Below are positions 44,895 to 54,740 of a stretch of DNA of 64,000 nt, in pieces (the first letter of the stretch is position 1; each line of letters opens with the position of its first letter). The notes under the pieces are model-generated. The model was given only the letters and a program-made list of their open reading frames with translations. It was not told where the DNA came from and made no database searches. Where the stretch lies: NCBI RefSeq assembly GCF_013624435.2, contig NZ_CP061768.1:1270001-1334000 (forward strand). Reading direction: 5' to 3'. Source of the DNA: Nocardioides campestrisoli. Lineage in GTDB: Bacteria > Actinomycetota > Actinomycetes > Propionibacteriales > Nocardioidaceae. The translations under genes were made by a program, and so were the position numbers.

Positions 44895-45060
44895 GGTACG
44901 CCGAGTCCTGCCCTCCCGGATGGAGCACCGCAACATCCATGCATGGGCAGGAGTGGGGGACCCAGGTTTCTCGCCGTCCGCGGACGGCTCGGGGTGAAGT
45001 CACCTCTGGTGGCGGAGCACTTTCCAGCTCCAACCCGACAGCTCACCTCACAGGCGTGGG
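44895..45060 (+). promoter_or_regulatory. Cyclic di-AMP (ydaO/yuaA) riboswitch
   Basis: The gap from fabG to the NlpC/P60 gene holds the ydaO consensus blocks in order: a 5' CGCCGAGTCC arm, GCAGGAGTGGGGGACCCAGG at about 44945-44965, GGGGTGAAGTC at about 44993, and CCGACAGCTCACCT with a closing GGCG at about 45053 that pairs with the 5' CGCC. Actinobacterial cell-wall hydrolase genes commonly carry this element. The aptamer ends about 20 bases before the ATG. I judged it by consensus, not by a covariance search. Confidence 0.85.
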
Positions 45061-45078
45061 AAAGGAACTCGCTCCACC

Positions 45079-45777
45079 ATGCCTGTCTTCGCACGTCACA
45101 CCTCTGCGCGCCCTCACACCACCCGCGCCCTCACCGCCACCCTCATGCTCGGACTCGTCACCGGGCTCGGCCTCGCCGCTCCGGCCGCGACGCCGGTGGC
45201 CCACGCCGCCCCCCAGACGCTCCCGCAGACCGAGACCCCGGCCACGCCCACCTCGGCGGAGACCAACGCCGCCGACACCGCCGCCAAGGGCCGGGCCGCC
45301 CAGCGCAAGGCGCGCATCGCCAAGCGCAAGGCGCGGATCGCCAAGCGCAAGGCCCTGCGCGCCAAGCGGGCCCGGGTCGCGGCCCGCAGGGCCAAGTGGT
45401 CGAAGATCCGCCAGATCGGCCGGGCCAAGAACGTCGCCCTGGCCCAGCGCGGCGACGCCTACGTGTACGGCGCCACCGGCCCGAACGCCTTCGACTGCTC
45501 CGGCCTGGTCCAGTACGCCTACCACCGCGCCGGGTTCAAGGGCATGCCCCGGACCTCCGGCGCCCAGGCCGCGCACACCCGTCGGATCTCCAAGGCCGCG
45601 ATGAAGCCCGGCGACCTGATGTTCTTCGCCAACGGCGGCGGGGTCTACCACGTGGGCATCTTCGCCGGTCGCGGCAAGGGCGGCACCCCGCTGATGGTGC
45701 ACGCCTCCCGCCCGGGCACGCCGGTGCAGACCGCCGCGCCCTGGACCTCGAGCTGGTTCGCCGGCACGGTCCGCTGA
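45079..45777 (+). CDS. NlpC/P60 cell-wall endopeptidase
   Basis: A 232-residue exported cysteine peptidase that cuts peptidoglycan stem peptides. The signal peptide ends near residue 44. A Lys/Arg-rich helical linker (about 70-115) contains three RKARIAK-type repeats and may bind anionic wall polymers. The catalytic domain has Cys in FDCSGLVQYAY, His in GVYHVGIF and a third polar His in VHASRPG. Production is likely governed by the c-di-AMP riboswitch just upstream, linking wall turnover to turgor. Confidence 0.93.
   Translation: MPVFARHTSARPHTTRALTATLMLGLVTGLGLAAPAATPVAHAAPQTLPQTETPATPTSAETNAADTAAKGRAAQRKARIAKRKARIAKRKALRAKRARVAARRAKWSKIRQIGRAKNVALAQRGDAYVYGATGPNAFDCSGLVQYAYHRAGFKGMPRTSGAQAAHTRRISKAAMKPGDLMFFANGGGVYHVGIFAGRGKGGTPLMVHASRPGTPVQTAAPWTSSWFAGTVR
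45304..45366 (+). repeat. Three 21-base tandem repeats in the NlpC/P60 gene
   Basis: Units at 45304, 45325 and 45346 encode RKARIAK, RKARIAK and RKALRAK (residues 76-96). The third copy is diverged. They make a strongly basic helical stretch between signal peptide and catalytic domain. Confidence 0.85.
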
Positions 45778-45946
45778 TCCCGCGCTGAGCTTGCGCTGAT
45801 CTGGCGCTGAGGGGGCCGAGGCACCCGTGGCCCCGCCGACTACGGTGGAGGTGCGGGTGTCTCGGCCCGTTCCGCGCGTCCTGCGGCGCTGTGCCTCCGG
45901 GCACCCGCAGACTGAGCGGGATACCAGCACCACGATCGGAGTTCCT

Positions 45947-46960
45947 GTGCGTCGCGCCCCTGCCCTCACCGCTTCCCTCCTCACCGCTGCCCTGCTCCTG
46001 GCCGGGTGTGGCGGAGGCGAGGAGTCCACCTCCTCCACCCCGGCGGAGAGTCCCGCGTCCCAGGCGCCCGCCGAGCAGGCCGAGCCGGAGACCTGGCCGC
46101 TGACCGGGCTCCCCGTGGCCGACGGCGACTCGGCGGCCACGAAGCACCCGGTGCTGGTGACCAAGATCGACAACACCGCCAGCGCCGCCCCCCAGCTGGG
46201 ACTCGGCAAGGCCGACATGGTGGTCGAGGAGCTGGTCGAGGGCGGCACCACCCGGCTGGCTGCCTTCTTCTACAGCCAGCTGCCCGACGTGGCCGGTCCG
46301 GTCCGCTCGATGCGGGCCAGCGACATCGGCATCGTCACCCCGGTCAAGGCCCAGGTGATCACCAGTGGCGCGGCGCCGGTGACCAAGAACCGGATCAGCG
46401 GCGCGGGCATCACCTTCTACGAGGAGGGGGCCAAGGGCCTGTTCCGCGAGAGCAGCCGCTACGCGCCGTACAACCTGATGGCGCGACCCGGCGAGGTGGC
46501 CGGCGTCGCAGCCGGCGCCAAGGCGCGCCCCGCCGACTACTTCACCTTCGGGGAGCGTTCCGACCTGCCCAAGGGCAGGAAGGCGACGACCCTCAACGCG
46601 AACTTCGGCCGGCACACCACCAGCTGGCAGTTCGACAACGGCCGCTACCGCAACGTCAACGGGTACGCCGGTGCCGGCGACGAGTTCGTCGCGGACACCG
46701 TGCTGGTCCTCCGGGTCCGGGTCGGCGACGCCGGCTACCTCGACCCGGCCGGCAGCTTCGTGCCGGAGACGATCTTCGAGGGCTCCGGCCCCGCCCAGCT
46801 CTTCCACCGTGGCCGCGTGGTCAACGCGACCTGGTCCAAGTCCGGGCTGAAGGGCCAGCTGAAGCTGGAGGCCGGCGGCGAGGAGATCCCGGTGCCCCGT
46901 GGGCGCACCTGGGTCGAGCTGGTCCCCCAGGGCACCGGCGCGGTGACCTTCTCGCGCTAG
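45947..46960 (+). CDS. DUF3048-family lipoprotein (YerB-like)
   Basis: A 337-residue lipoprotein. The lipobox LLLAGC puts the lipidated Cys near residue 21, then a Ser/Pro/Glu-rich linker. The DUF3048 body includes VLVTKIDNTASAAPQLGLGKADMVVEELVEGGTTRLAAFFYS and VRSMRASDI, typical of YerB; role unknown, possibly envelope maintenance. The GTG at 45947 is chosen because it starts the signal peptide (MRRAPALTASLL). The 169-base gap before it shows no other feature. It ends overlapping the convergent tetR gene by 4 bases. Confidence 0.88.
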   Translation: MRRAPALTASLLTAALLLAGCGGGEESTSSTPAESPASQAPAEQAEPETWPLTGLPVADGDSAATKHPVLVTKIDNTASAAPQLGLGKADMVVEELVEGGTTRLAAFFYSQLPDVAGPVRSMRASDIGIVTPVKAQVITSGAAPVTKNRISGAGITFYEEGAKGLFRESSRYAPYNLMARPGEVAGVAAGAKARPADYFTFGERSDLPKGRKATTLNANFGRHTTSWQFDNGRYRNVNGYAGAGDEFVADTVLVLRVRVGDAGYLDPAGSFVPETIFEGSGPAQLFHRGRVVNATWSKSGLKGQLKLEAGGEEIPVPRGRTWVELVPQGTGAVTFSR

Positions 46961-47634
46961 CGGGACGGGGGTCGGGGCAGCACCGTCCTGGTGATCTCGG
47001 ACAGCGGTGCGCCCGACTCGACCAGCTGGCGGATCGAGGCCAGCATCAGGCCGATCACCTGCTCGGCCCTCGCGGCGTCTGTCTCGGGGTGCTCACTGGT
47101 GGCCACGCCGGCTCCGGCCGTGTTGAGCGCGCCGAAGAAGAGCCGGGCGAAGGTGCGCAGCACCTCGTCGTCGACCTCCCAGGAGCCCGAGCCCAGGATG
47201 TTGCGCAGGATCCCCTCGACCAGCGCGAAGGTCGGCCGTGCCTCCTCGCGCAGCCGCTCGGGGCTCAGCACGGCCGGTCCGTCCTGGACGACGATCCGGC
47301 GGTAGCCGGGGTCGCGGACGGTCTGGAGGAAGACCCGCAGCCCGGCGCCGGCCTGGGCCCACGGGTCCTCCTCGGCGTCGACGGAGCGGTGGATCAGCCG
47401 GGCCGACTCCTCGTCGATCTGGGTGAAGACGGCCTCGAAGACCGCCTGCTTGCTGCTGAAGTGGTGGTACAGCGCGCCCTTGGTGACCGAGGCGTCGGCG
47501 ACGATCGCGTCCAGGGAGGTGGCGGCGTACCCCTGCTCGGTGAAGAGCCGCTCGGCGGCCCCGAGGAGGTCTCGGCGCGTGGCCGCGGAGTAGTCCTGCC
47601 GTCGCGCCACCCGTGGCGTCCTGAGCTCGGTCAT
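46957..47634 (-). CDS. TetR-family transcriptional regulator
   Basis: A 225-residue repressor. The N-terminal helix-turn-helix contains LLGAAERLFTEQGYAATSL with SVTKGALYHHFSSKQAVF. The C-terminal ligand domain includes a tetracycline-repressor-like RNILGSGSWEVDDE region of unknown specificity. Start is ATG 47634. A perfect 17-base dyad, likely its operator, lies 65 bases upstream. The divergent gene beyond is YqgE. Confidence 0.9.
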   Translation of the reverse strand: MTELRTPRVARRQDYSAATRRDLLGAAERLFTEQGYAATSLDAIVADASVTKGALYHHFSSKQAVFEAVFTQIDEESARLIHRSVDAEEDPWAQAGAGLRVFLQTVRDPGYRRIVVQDGPAVLSPERLREEARPTFALVEGILRNILGSGSWEVDDEVLRTFARLFFGALNTAGAGVATSEHPETDAARAEQVIGLMLASIRQLVESGAPLSEITRTVLPRPPSR

Positions 47635-47699
47635 CCCGGCAGTCTAGGGAGTGCGGCTCCCCACGCGCGGTTGTGCGGAGAGTCACTCATTGAACGTTT

Positions 47700-47716
47700 G
47701 CATACCAGCGGTATGC
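47700..47716. promoter_or_regulatory. Perfect dyad, probable TetR operator
   Basis: GCATACC and GGTATGC form perfect 7-bp arms around AGC. The site lies in the gap between tetR (65 bases away) and yqgE. An ACGTACGT palindrome sits 2 bases beyond it, at 47719-47726. The local sequence is AT-richer than its surroundings, as in a promoter. Autoregulation is the simplest reading. Confidence 0.7.
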
Positions 47717-47882
47717 CGACGTACGTTTAAAGCGTGCTCAAGGACCTTCGGGTCCGTCCCCCGATGAGCCAGACAGCCCCGTCCCTGCGCCGCGGTCTCT
47801 CCCAAGGCACCGCACCTCCCTCCCTCCCTGAGCGCCGGGCCGGGGCTGTCGTCTTCTCCCTGACGTGCCCCATGATGGAGAC

Positions 47883-48482
47883 ATGGGTGACGCCGAGCAG
47901 GACGCGGAGCGCGAGCGCACGGTCAGGGCCGGCTCGCTGCTGGTCGCGACGCCGGGGATGACCGATCCGAACTTCGCCGACACCGTGGTGCTGATGCTCG
48001 ACGTGGACGCCGACGGTGCCCTGGGCGTGGTGCTCAACCGCCCGTCGCCGGTGCTGGTCTCCGAGGTGCTGGGGGAGTGGGGCGAGGTGGCCACCGAGCC
48101 GGAGGTGCTCTTCCACGGGGGACCCGTGGGGGTGGAGGGGGCGCTGGCGGTCGCCCAGCTGGCCGACCCGGCGGACGAGCCCGTGGGCTTCCGCGCGGTC
48201 TGGGTCAACCAGGGCACGGTGCTCGGCATCGTCGACCTCGACGCCCCCCTCGAGCTCGTCAGCGGGTCGCTCTCCGGGCTCCGGGTCTTCGCCGGGTACG
48301 CCGGCTGGGGCGCCCAGCAGCTGCGCGGCGAGGTGGCCCGGGGCGACTGGTACGTCGTCCCGGGTGACGAACGCGACGTCTTCCGCGTGGACCCGGAGAC
48401 GCTCAGGCGGGACGTGCTGCGTCGGCAGCCCGGCGAGCTGGCCTGGCACTCCACGCGGCCTGACGATCCTGCCCTCAACTGA
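47883..48482 (+). CDS. YqgE/AlgH family protein (DUF179)
   Basis: A 199-residue protein of the UPF0301 family. The family start GSLLVATPGMTDPNFADTVVLML and GALGVVLNRPS, VLFHGGPV and FAGYAGWGAQQL are all clear. Function is uncertain across bacteria. Start is ATG 47883, chosen over an upstream ATG six codons earlier. It lies just ahead of a DUF3039 gene and a helicase on the same strand. Confidence 0.92.
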   Translation: MGDAEQDAERERTVRAGSLLVATPGMTDPNFADTVVLMLDVDADGALGVVLNRPSPVLVSEVLGEWGEVATEPEVLFHGGPVGVEGALAVAQLADPADEPVGFRAVWVNQGTVLGIVDLDAPLELVSGSLSGLRVFAGYAGWGAQQLRGEVARGDWYVVPGDERDVFRVDPETLRRDVLRRQPGELAWHSTRPDDPALN

Positions 48483-48499
48483 CCTAGACTGACCGGACC

Positions 48500-48784
48500 A
48501 TGACCCAGATCGGATTCTCGCCCGGAGCCTCGACCGTCGAGGACACTCGCACCGTCCCCACCGACGACGGTGACCACGAGCGGTTCTCCCACTACGTGCC
48601 CAAGGACAAGCTCACCGAGGCCATGGTCATGGGCACCCCCGTGATCGCGCTGTGCGGCAAGGTCTGGGTGCCCAGCCGTGCCCCGGAGAAGTACCCGGTG
48701 TGCCCGGAGTGCAAGGAGATCTGGGACTCCCTCAAGCCCGGCGGGGGAGGGAAAGGTCCCGGTTCGGGGGGCAACGACGCGTGA
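48500..48784 (+). CDS. DUF3039 protein
   Basis: A 94-residue actinobacterial protein with the DUF3039 core: DHERFSHYVPKDKLTEAMV, IALCGKVWVPSRAPEKYPVCPECKEI. Three Cys (C52, then CPEC) suggest a small metal site. The stop overlaps the helicase start (GTGA), a pairing common in actinobacteria. Function unknown. Confidence 0.88.
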   Translation: MTQIGFSPGASTVEDTRTVPTDDGDHERFSHYVPKDKLTEAMVMGTPVIALCGKVWVPSRAPEKYPVCPECKEIWDSLKPGGGGKGPGSGGNDA

Positions 48785-50574
48785 GTGACCGGGCAGAGAC
48801 CGGCCCCGTCACTCCTGCGCTCTCCCCGGCCTGGCCGGAGCGTGCCGCGTGGGGCACCGCGGGATCCCTGCGCGCGTGGCAGGCGGCCGCCATGACGAAG
48901 TACTTCGAGGAGCAGCCCCGCGACTTCCTCGCGGTGGCGACCCCGGGGGCCGGCAAGACGACCTTCGCACTCACCGTCGCCGCCGAGCTGCTCAGCCGGC
49001 GGATCGTCGACCGGGTGACGATCGTCGCCCCGACCGAGCACCTCAAGGTCCAGTGGGCCGAGGCCGCGCAGCGGGCGGGCATCCCGATCGACCCGACGTA
49101 CGCCGCCGGCAAGGGCCGCACCTCCAAGGACTACCTCGGGATCGCCGTCACCTACGCCGGGGTGGCGGTCAACCCGCTCGCGATGCGGATCCGCACCGAG
49201 CGGTTCAAGACCCTGGTGATCCTCGACGAGGTGCACCACGCCGGCGACGCGCTGGCCTGGGGCGAGGGGGTGCGCGAGGCCTTCGACCCCGCCACCCGGC
49301 GCCTCGCGCTGACCGGTACGCCGTTCCGCTCCGACGTGAACCCGATCCCGTTCGTCACCTACGCGCCCGGGCCGGACGGCATCCCGCGCTCGGCCGCCGA
49401 CTACACCTACGGCTACGCCCAGGCGCTGGCCGACCACGTGGTCCGCCCCGTGCTCTTCATGGCCTACTCGGGTGAGATGCAGTGGCGCACCCGGATGGGC
49501 GACGAGATCACCGCCCGGCTGGGCGAGCCGTTGACCAAGGACATGCACGCCCAGGCGCTGCGTACGGCGCTGGACCCCGCCGGCTCGTGGATGCCGTCGG
49601 TGCTCGAGGCAGCCGACACCCGGCTCACCGAGGTACGCCGGCACATGCCCGACGCCGGTGGCCTGGTGATCGCCTCGGACCAGGAGAGCGCGCGCGCCTA
49701 CGCGAAGATCCTGCGCGGGATCTGCGGCGAGTCGCCCACGGTGGTCCTCTCCGACGAGAAGCTGTCGTCGAAGAAGATCTCGAAGTTCTCCGAGTCCGAG
49801 GACCGCTGGATGGTCGCGGTGCGGATGGTCTCCGAGGGGGTCGACGTCCCCCGGCTCGCGGTCGGGGTCTGGGCGACCCGCACCTCGACGCCGCTGTTCT
49901 TCGCCCAGGCCGTCGGCCGCTTCGTCCGGGCCCGCAAGCGCGGCGAGACCGCGTCGGTCTTCCTGCCCTCGGTGCCCAACCTGCTGGGCTTCGCCTCCGA
50001 GATGGAGGTCGAGCGGGACCACGTGCTGGGCCGCAAGGTGAACGACGACGGCGACATCTTCGCCGCCGAGAACGACCTGCTCGCCCAGGCCCAGGCCTCG
50101 GAGGGCGCCTCCGACGACCTGGAGGGGACGTTCGAGGCGGTGGGGTCGACGGCCTCGTTCGACCGCGTGCTCTACGACGGCGGCGAGTTCGGCCACTCCG
50201 GCGAGGTGCACGTGGGCTCGGAGGAGGAGATGGACTTCCTCGGCATCCCCGGCCTGCTCGAGCCCGACCAGGTGCGCGAGCTGCTGCACTCGCGCCAGAG
50301 CGAGCGCGCGGCCCGGCAGAAGGCGGCCGCACCGCGCCGGGAGGCAGAGGAGTCGGTCGCCGCGCTGTCGACGCACGAGCAGCTCGCGGTGCTGCGCCGC
50401 GAGCTCAACGGCCTGGTCGCCTCCTGGTACCACCGCACCGGGCAGCCCCACGGGGTGACCCACGCGGCGCTGCGCAAGGAGTGCGGCGGGCCCGCCGCAG
50501 CGGTGGCCACCGCGGAGCAGCTGCACGCTCGGATCGACACGTTGAGGAATTGGGCGGTCCGCAAGTCGTCCTGA
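48781..50574 (+). CDS. Superfamily 2 DEAD/DEAH-type helicase
   Basis: A 597-residue ATP-dependent helicase or translocase. Walker A is ATPGAGKTT (about 56-64), motif II is DEVH, motif III-like is LTGTP, and the C-terminal lobe has VSEGVDVPRLAVGVWA with motif VI QAVGRFVRARKR. The middle has several acidic segments. The last 120 residues form a separate helical domain with ELNGLVASWYHRTGQPHGVTHAALR. Homologues in actinobacteria are linked to DNA repair or are uncharacterised. The GTG overlaps the DUF3039 stop. Confidence 0.9.
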   Translation: MSDRAETGPVTPALSPAWPERAAWGTAGSLRAWQAAAMTKYFEEQPRDFLAVATPGAGKTTFALTVAAELLSRRIVDRVTIVAPTEHLKVQWAEAAQRAGIPIDPTYAAGKGRTSKDYLGIAVTYAGVAVNPLAMRIRTERFKTLVILDEVHHAGDALAWGEGVREAFDPATRRLALTGTPFRSDVNPIPFVTYAPGPDGIPRSAADYTYGYAQALADHVVRPVLFMAYSGEMQWRTRMGDEITARLGEPLTKDMHAQALRTALDPAGSWMPSVLEAADTRLTEVRRHMPDAGGLVIASDQESARAYAKILRGICGESPTVVLSDEKLSSKKISKFSESEDRWMVAVRMVSEGVDVPRLAVGVWATRTSTPLFFAQAVGRFVRARKRGETASVFLPSVPNLLGFASEMEVERDHVLGRKVNDDGDIFAAENDLLAQAQASEGASDDLEGTFEAVGSTASFDRVLYDGGEFGHSGEVHVGSEEEMDFLGIPGLLEPDQVRELLHSRQSERAARQKAAAPRREAEESVAALSTHEQLAVLRRELNGLVASWYHRTGQPHGVTHAALRKECGGPAAAVATAEQLHARIDTLRNWAVRKSS

Positions 50575-50592
50575 TCGGCCTACACTCAAAAA

Positions 50593-51231
50593 ATGGCCGC
50601 TGAGACGTCACAGACCCTGGACCGGGGCATCCGGGTGCTGTCCACCTTGGCGGGAGAGCCCGACGGGCTCACCGTGACCGAGCTGGCGGTCCGGCTGGAG
50701 GTCAACCGCACCGTCGTCTACCGGCTGGTCTCCACCCTCGAGCAGCACGCGCTGGTCCGCCGTGGCCCGCACGGGCGGCTCCAGGTCGGGCTGGGCGTGC
50801 TGCACGTGGCCTCCGCGGTGCAGCCGGTGCTGCGCGACCTCGCGGTCCCGGTGCTGCGCCAGCTCGCCGAGACCGTCGGCTGCACGGCACACCTCACGGT
50901 CGCCGACGGGGACGAGGCGCTCGCCCTGGCGGTCGTCGAGCCGTCGTGGACCGACTTCCACGTCGCCTTCCGGGTGGGCTCCAGGCACCCGCTCGACCAG
51001 GGGGCGGCCGGCCGCGCGATCCTGCTGGGGCGCCGCGAGTCCGACCGCGACTACGTGGTCAGCCAGGGCGAGCTGCAGTCGGGGGCGCACGGCCTGGCCG
51101 CGCCGATCCGGGGGGTGCAGGGCCTCGACGCCTCGGTCGGCATCGTCACCCTCGGGCGGCCGGTGGACGAGTCGGTGGTGGCGCCCCGGGTGGTCGCGGC
51201 TGCCCGCGAGATCGCCTCCCGCCTGGTCTGA
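50593..51231 (+). CDS. IclR-family transcriptional regulator
   Basis: A 212-residue regulator. The winged helix includes LTVTELAVRLEVNRTVVYRLVSTLEQHALVRR, and the GAF-like effector domain includes DLAVPVLRQLAETVGCTAHL and HPLDQGAAGRAIL. It lacks the longer effector tail of some members. It starts 19 bases after the helicase and sits next to lrp and hppD, so a role in aromatic or ketoacid metabolism is possible but not shown. Confidence 0.9.
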   Translation: MAAETSQTLDRGIRVLSTLAGEPDGLTVTELAVRLEVNRTVVYRLVSTLEQHALVRRGPHGRLQVGLGVLHVASAVQPVLRDLAVPVLRQLAETVGCTAHLTVADGDEALALAVVEPSWTDFHVAFRVGSRHPLDQGAAGRAILLGRRESDRDYVVSQGELQSGAHGLAAPIRGVQGLDASVGIVTLGRPVDESVVAPRVVAAAREIASRLV

Positions 51232-51270
51232 GCCGACGTACGCAGCCCGGTCGGCGGTTCGAGCCGCTCG

Positions 51271-51759
51271 TCAGGCCGGCGGTTCGGGCGGCTCCTGCGG
51301 CGCCGCGGCGGCGCGGGCGAGCGGGAGCACCCGGTGCCCGACCTGCTCGGTCAGGGAGATCACGGTGGCGCAGCGCACGATCGCCGCGTCGTCCAGCACC
51401 AGGTCGATCACCCGTTGCAGGTCGGCGTTCGACCGGGCCACCACCCGCGCCCACAGGTCCCCGGCGCCGGTGATGGTGTGCACCTCCAGGACCTCCGCGA
51501 TCGCGGCCAGGTGTGTGGCGACCGCCTGGTGTCCTGAGCCCTGGCGGATCTCCAGGGTGAGGAAGGCAGTGACCGGGTAGCCCAGCGCGGCGGGGGAGAG
51601 CCGGGGCGCCCAGTCGGTGATCACGCCGGTCCGGGCGAGCCGGTCCAGCCGCGCCTGGACCGTGCCTCGCGCCACCGCGAGTCGACGCGACGCCTCGAGG
51701 ACGCCGATCCTCGGGTCCTCCGAGAAGAGATCGAGCAACCTGCGGTCCAACGCGTCCAT
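51271..51759 (-). CDS. Lrp/AsnC-family regulator
   Basis: A 162-residue regulator of amino-acid metabolism. The N-terminal helix-turn-helix is DALDRRLLDLFSEDPRIGVLEASRRLAVARGTVQARLDRL. The C-terminal RAM domain carries VHTITGAGDLWARVVA. A Pro/Glu tail follows. The ATG at 51759 has GGAGGC upstream. It diverges from hppD with 82 bases between, so it likely controls tyrosine catabolism, perhaps sensing an aromatic amino acid. Confidence 0.9.
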   Translation of the reverse strand: MDALDRRLLDLFSEDPRIGVLEASRRLAVARGTVQARLDRLARTGVITDWAPRLSPAALGYPVTAFLTLEIRQGSGHQAVATHLAAIAEVLEVHTITGAGDLWARVVARSNADLQRVIDLVLDDAAIVRCATVISLTEQVGHRVLPLARAAAAPQEPPEPPA

Positions 51760-51838
51760 CGAGAGCCTCCGGTTCGAGCAACTTGTCCACCCTGTTGGAG
51801 GACGATTGCACACCTTGCGCATCGGAGACAGTCTGTGA

Positions 51839-53083
<1,245 letters not shown>

Positions 53084-53094
53084 GGCCCCGTGGG

Positions 53095-53129
53095 GACCGA
53101 GCCCGCGCGGGAGGGACGTGGGCTCGGTC
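53095..53129. terminator. Bidirectional hairpin between hppD and lysE
   Basis: A perfect 10-bp stem (GACCGAGCCC with GGGCTCGGTC) around a 15-base loop. It lies 12 bases after the hppD stop and 13 before the end of the convergent lysE gene. Confidence 0.75.
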
Positions 53130-53141
53130 GCCGGGGTGTTC

Positions 53142-53741
53142 CTAGTGCAGGAGCAGCCCCACCCCGAGGGAGCCCATCACCACGGCGATGGCGGAGTCCA
53201 GGACGCGCCAGGCGGACGGGCGGGCGAAGAGTCCGCGGAGCAGTCGGGCGCCGTACCCCAGGCCGAAGAACCACCCGGTGCTCGCGACCAGGGTGCCCAG
53301 CAGGAACCACCAGCGGTCTGCGCCGAAGCTGTTGGCCACCGTGCCGAGCATCAGCACGGCGTCGAGGTAGAAGTGCGGGTTGAGCCAGGTCAGGGCCAGC
53401 GTGGTGAGCACCGCGCGCTGCCAGGTCATCGAGGTCCCGGTGCCGGAGTCCAGGCCCTTGGGTCGCCATGCCCGCATCGCGGCGTGCAGGCCGAACCCGA
53501 TCAGGTAGACCGCTCCCAGGACCTGCGCGACCGGCAGCACGCCCGGCCACCGCTCGAGCACGATGCCGAGCCCGGCGACGCCGGCGGTGATCGCGACGAC
53601 GTCGGAGACCAGGCAGGTGACCACGATCGGGAGCACCTGCTCCCCGCGGATCCCCTGGCGCAGGACGAAGGCGTTCTGCGCGCCGATGGCGACGATGAGG
53701 GCGAGGCCGGTCAGCAGGCCGGCAAGGACGACGTTCAGCAC
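53142..53741 (-). CDS. lysE: LysE/ArgO-family basic amino-acid exporter
   Basis: A 199-residue membrane exporter with about six helices. The family signature GLALIVAIGAQNAFVLRQGIRGE is at the N-terminus, and TWLNPHFYLDAVLMLG is also diagnostic. It exports lysine or arginine. The GTG at 53741 (VLNVV) is chosen. It diverges from the LysG-type gene, the textbook lysE/lysG pair of Corynebacterium. Confidence 0.93.
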   Translation of the reverse strand: MLNVVLAGLLTGLALIVAIGAQNAFVLRQGIRGEQVLPIVVTCLVSDVVAITAGVAGLGIVLERWPGVLPVAQVLGAVYLIGFGLHAAMRAWRPKGLDSGTGTSMTWQRAVLTTLALTWLNPHFYLDAVLMLGTVANSFGADRWWFLLGTLVASTGWFFGLGYGARLLRGLFARPSAWRVLDSAIAVVMGSLGVGLLLH

Positions 53742-53831
53742 GTGACCAAACGCTAGGCACCGTGAAGTCATAACGCCAGCGAACGATTCTGGGCAATCAT
53801 TAGAATGTCTTGTGTGAAAGACCTCACCCAG

Positions 53832-54722
53832 ATGGACCCCGTCGCACTCCGCACTTTGGCTGCCGCCGTCCGCGCCGGCACCTTCGAGGCAGCCGCCCGT
53901 GAGCTGCACGTCACCCCCTCGGCGGTGAGCCAGCGGATCAAGGCGCTGGAGGCGCGGGTGGGCCGGGTGCTGCTGCACCGGGTCAAGCCGCTGGAGACCA
54001 CCGAGGCGGGCCAGGTCCTGGTCCGGCTGGCCGCCCAGACCGAGCTCCTGGAGCGCGAGGCGGTCGCCGAGCTGACCGAGGTGGACGACGACGAGGAGGC
54101 GCCGTACGCCGCGGTGCCCCTGGCGGTGAACGCCGACGCGCTGCACACCTGGCTGATCGACGCCCTGGTGGAGGTGCAGGGCCAGCACCGGGTGACCTTC
54201 GAGCTGCTGCGCGAGGACCAGACCCGGACAGCCGAGCGGCTGCGCCGCGGGGACGTGATGGCGGCGGTCACCTCGGACCCCCGGCCGGTGCCGGGCTGCC
54301 GGGTGGTCCAGCTGGGCCGGATGCGCTACCTGGCGGCTGCCACCCCCCGGTGGGTGCGCGACCACCTGCCCGACGGAGCCACGGCGGCCGCCCTCGAGCG
54401 GGCGCCGATGATCGCCTTCGACCGCTCCGACACGCTCCAGCACGACTTCCTGCGGAAGGTGACCCGTCGCCGGCTGACCCCGCCGGCGACCTACATCCCG
54501 TCGGTCAACGAGTTCGACTCGGCGGTCCGGCGGGGGATGGGCTGGGGGATGGTGCTGGAGAGCCACGCCGCCCGCGACCTCGCCACCGGCCGGCTGGTCG
54601 AGCTGGCCCCCGGGCGGCACGTCGACGTCCCGCTCTTCTGGCAGCACTGGCGGCTGGAGTCGCCGGTGATCACCGACCTGACCGCTGCCGTCACTCGGAC
54701 CGCGTCGGCCTGGTTCGGCTGA
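53832..54722 (+). CDS. lysG: LysG/ArgP-type LysR regulator
   Basis: Activates lysE when basic amino acids accumulate. The protein is about 296 residues. Helix-turn-helix AAAVRAGTFEAAARELHVTPSAVSQRIKALE is diagnostic, and IAFDRSDTLQHDFL and PSVNEFDSAVRRGMGWGMV fit the LysG/ArgP effector domain. The start is uncertain: the ATG at 53832 gives the family N-terminus, while an ATG at 53805 and a GTG at 53814 are in frame upstream. TAGAAT at 53801 could be a -10 box, which would rule out 53805. The gap to lysE is 90 bases. Confidence 0.9.
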   Translation: MDPVALRTLAAAVRAGTFEAAARELHVTPSAVSQRIKALEARVGRVLLHRVKPLETTEAGQVLVRLAAQTELLEREAVAELTEVDDDEEAPYAAVPLAVNADALHTWLIDALVEVQGQHRVTFELLREDQTRTAERLRRGDVMAAVTSDPRPVPGCRVVQLGRMRYLAAATPRWVRDHLPDGATAAALERAPMIAFDRSDTLQHDFLRKVTRRRLTPPATYIPSVNEFDSAVRRGMGWGMVLESHAARDLATGRLVELAPGRHVDVPLFWQHWRLESPVITDLTAAVTRTASAWFG

Positions 54723-54740
54723 GCGGTCGGGTGACCGACT

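Noticed and set aside
47734..47961. Small plus-strand open frame upstream of yqgE
   Set aside because: It overlaps yqgE out of frame, has no ribosome site and looks random.
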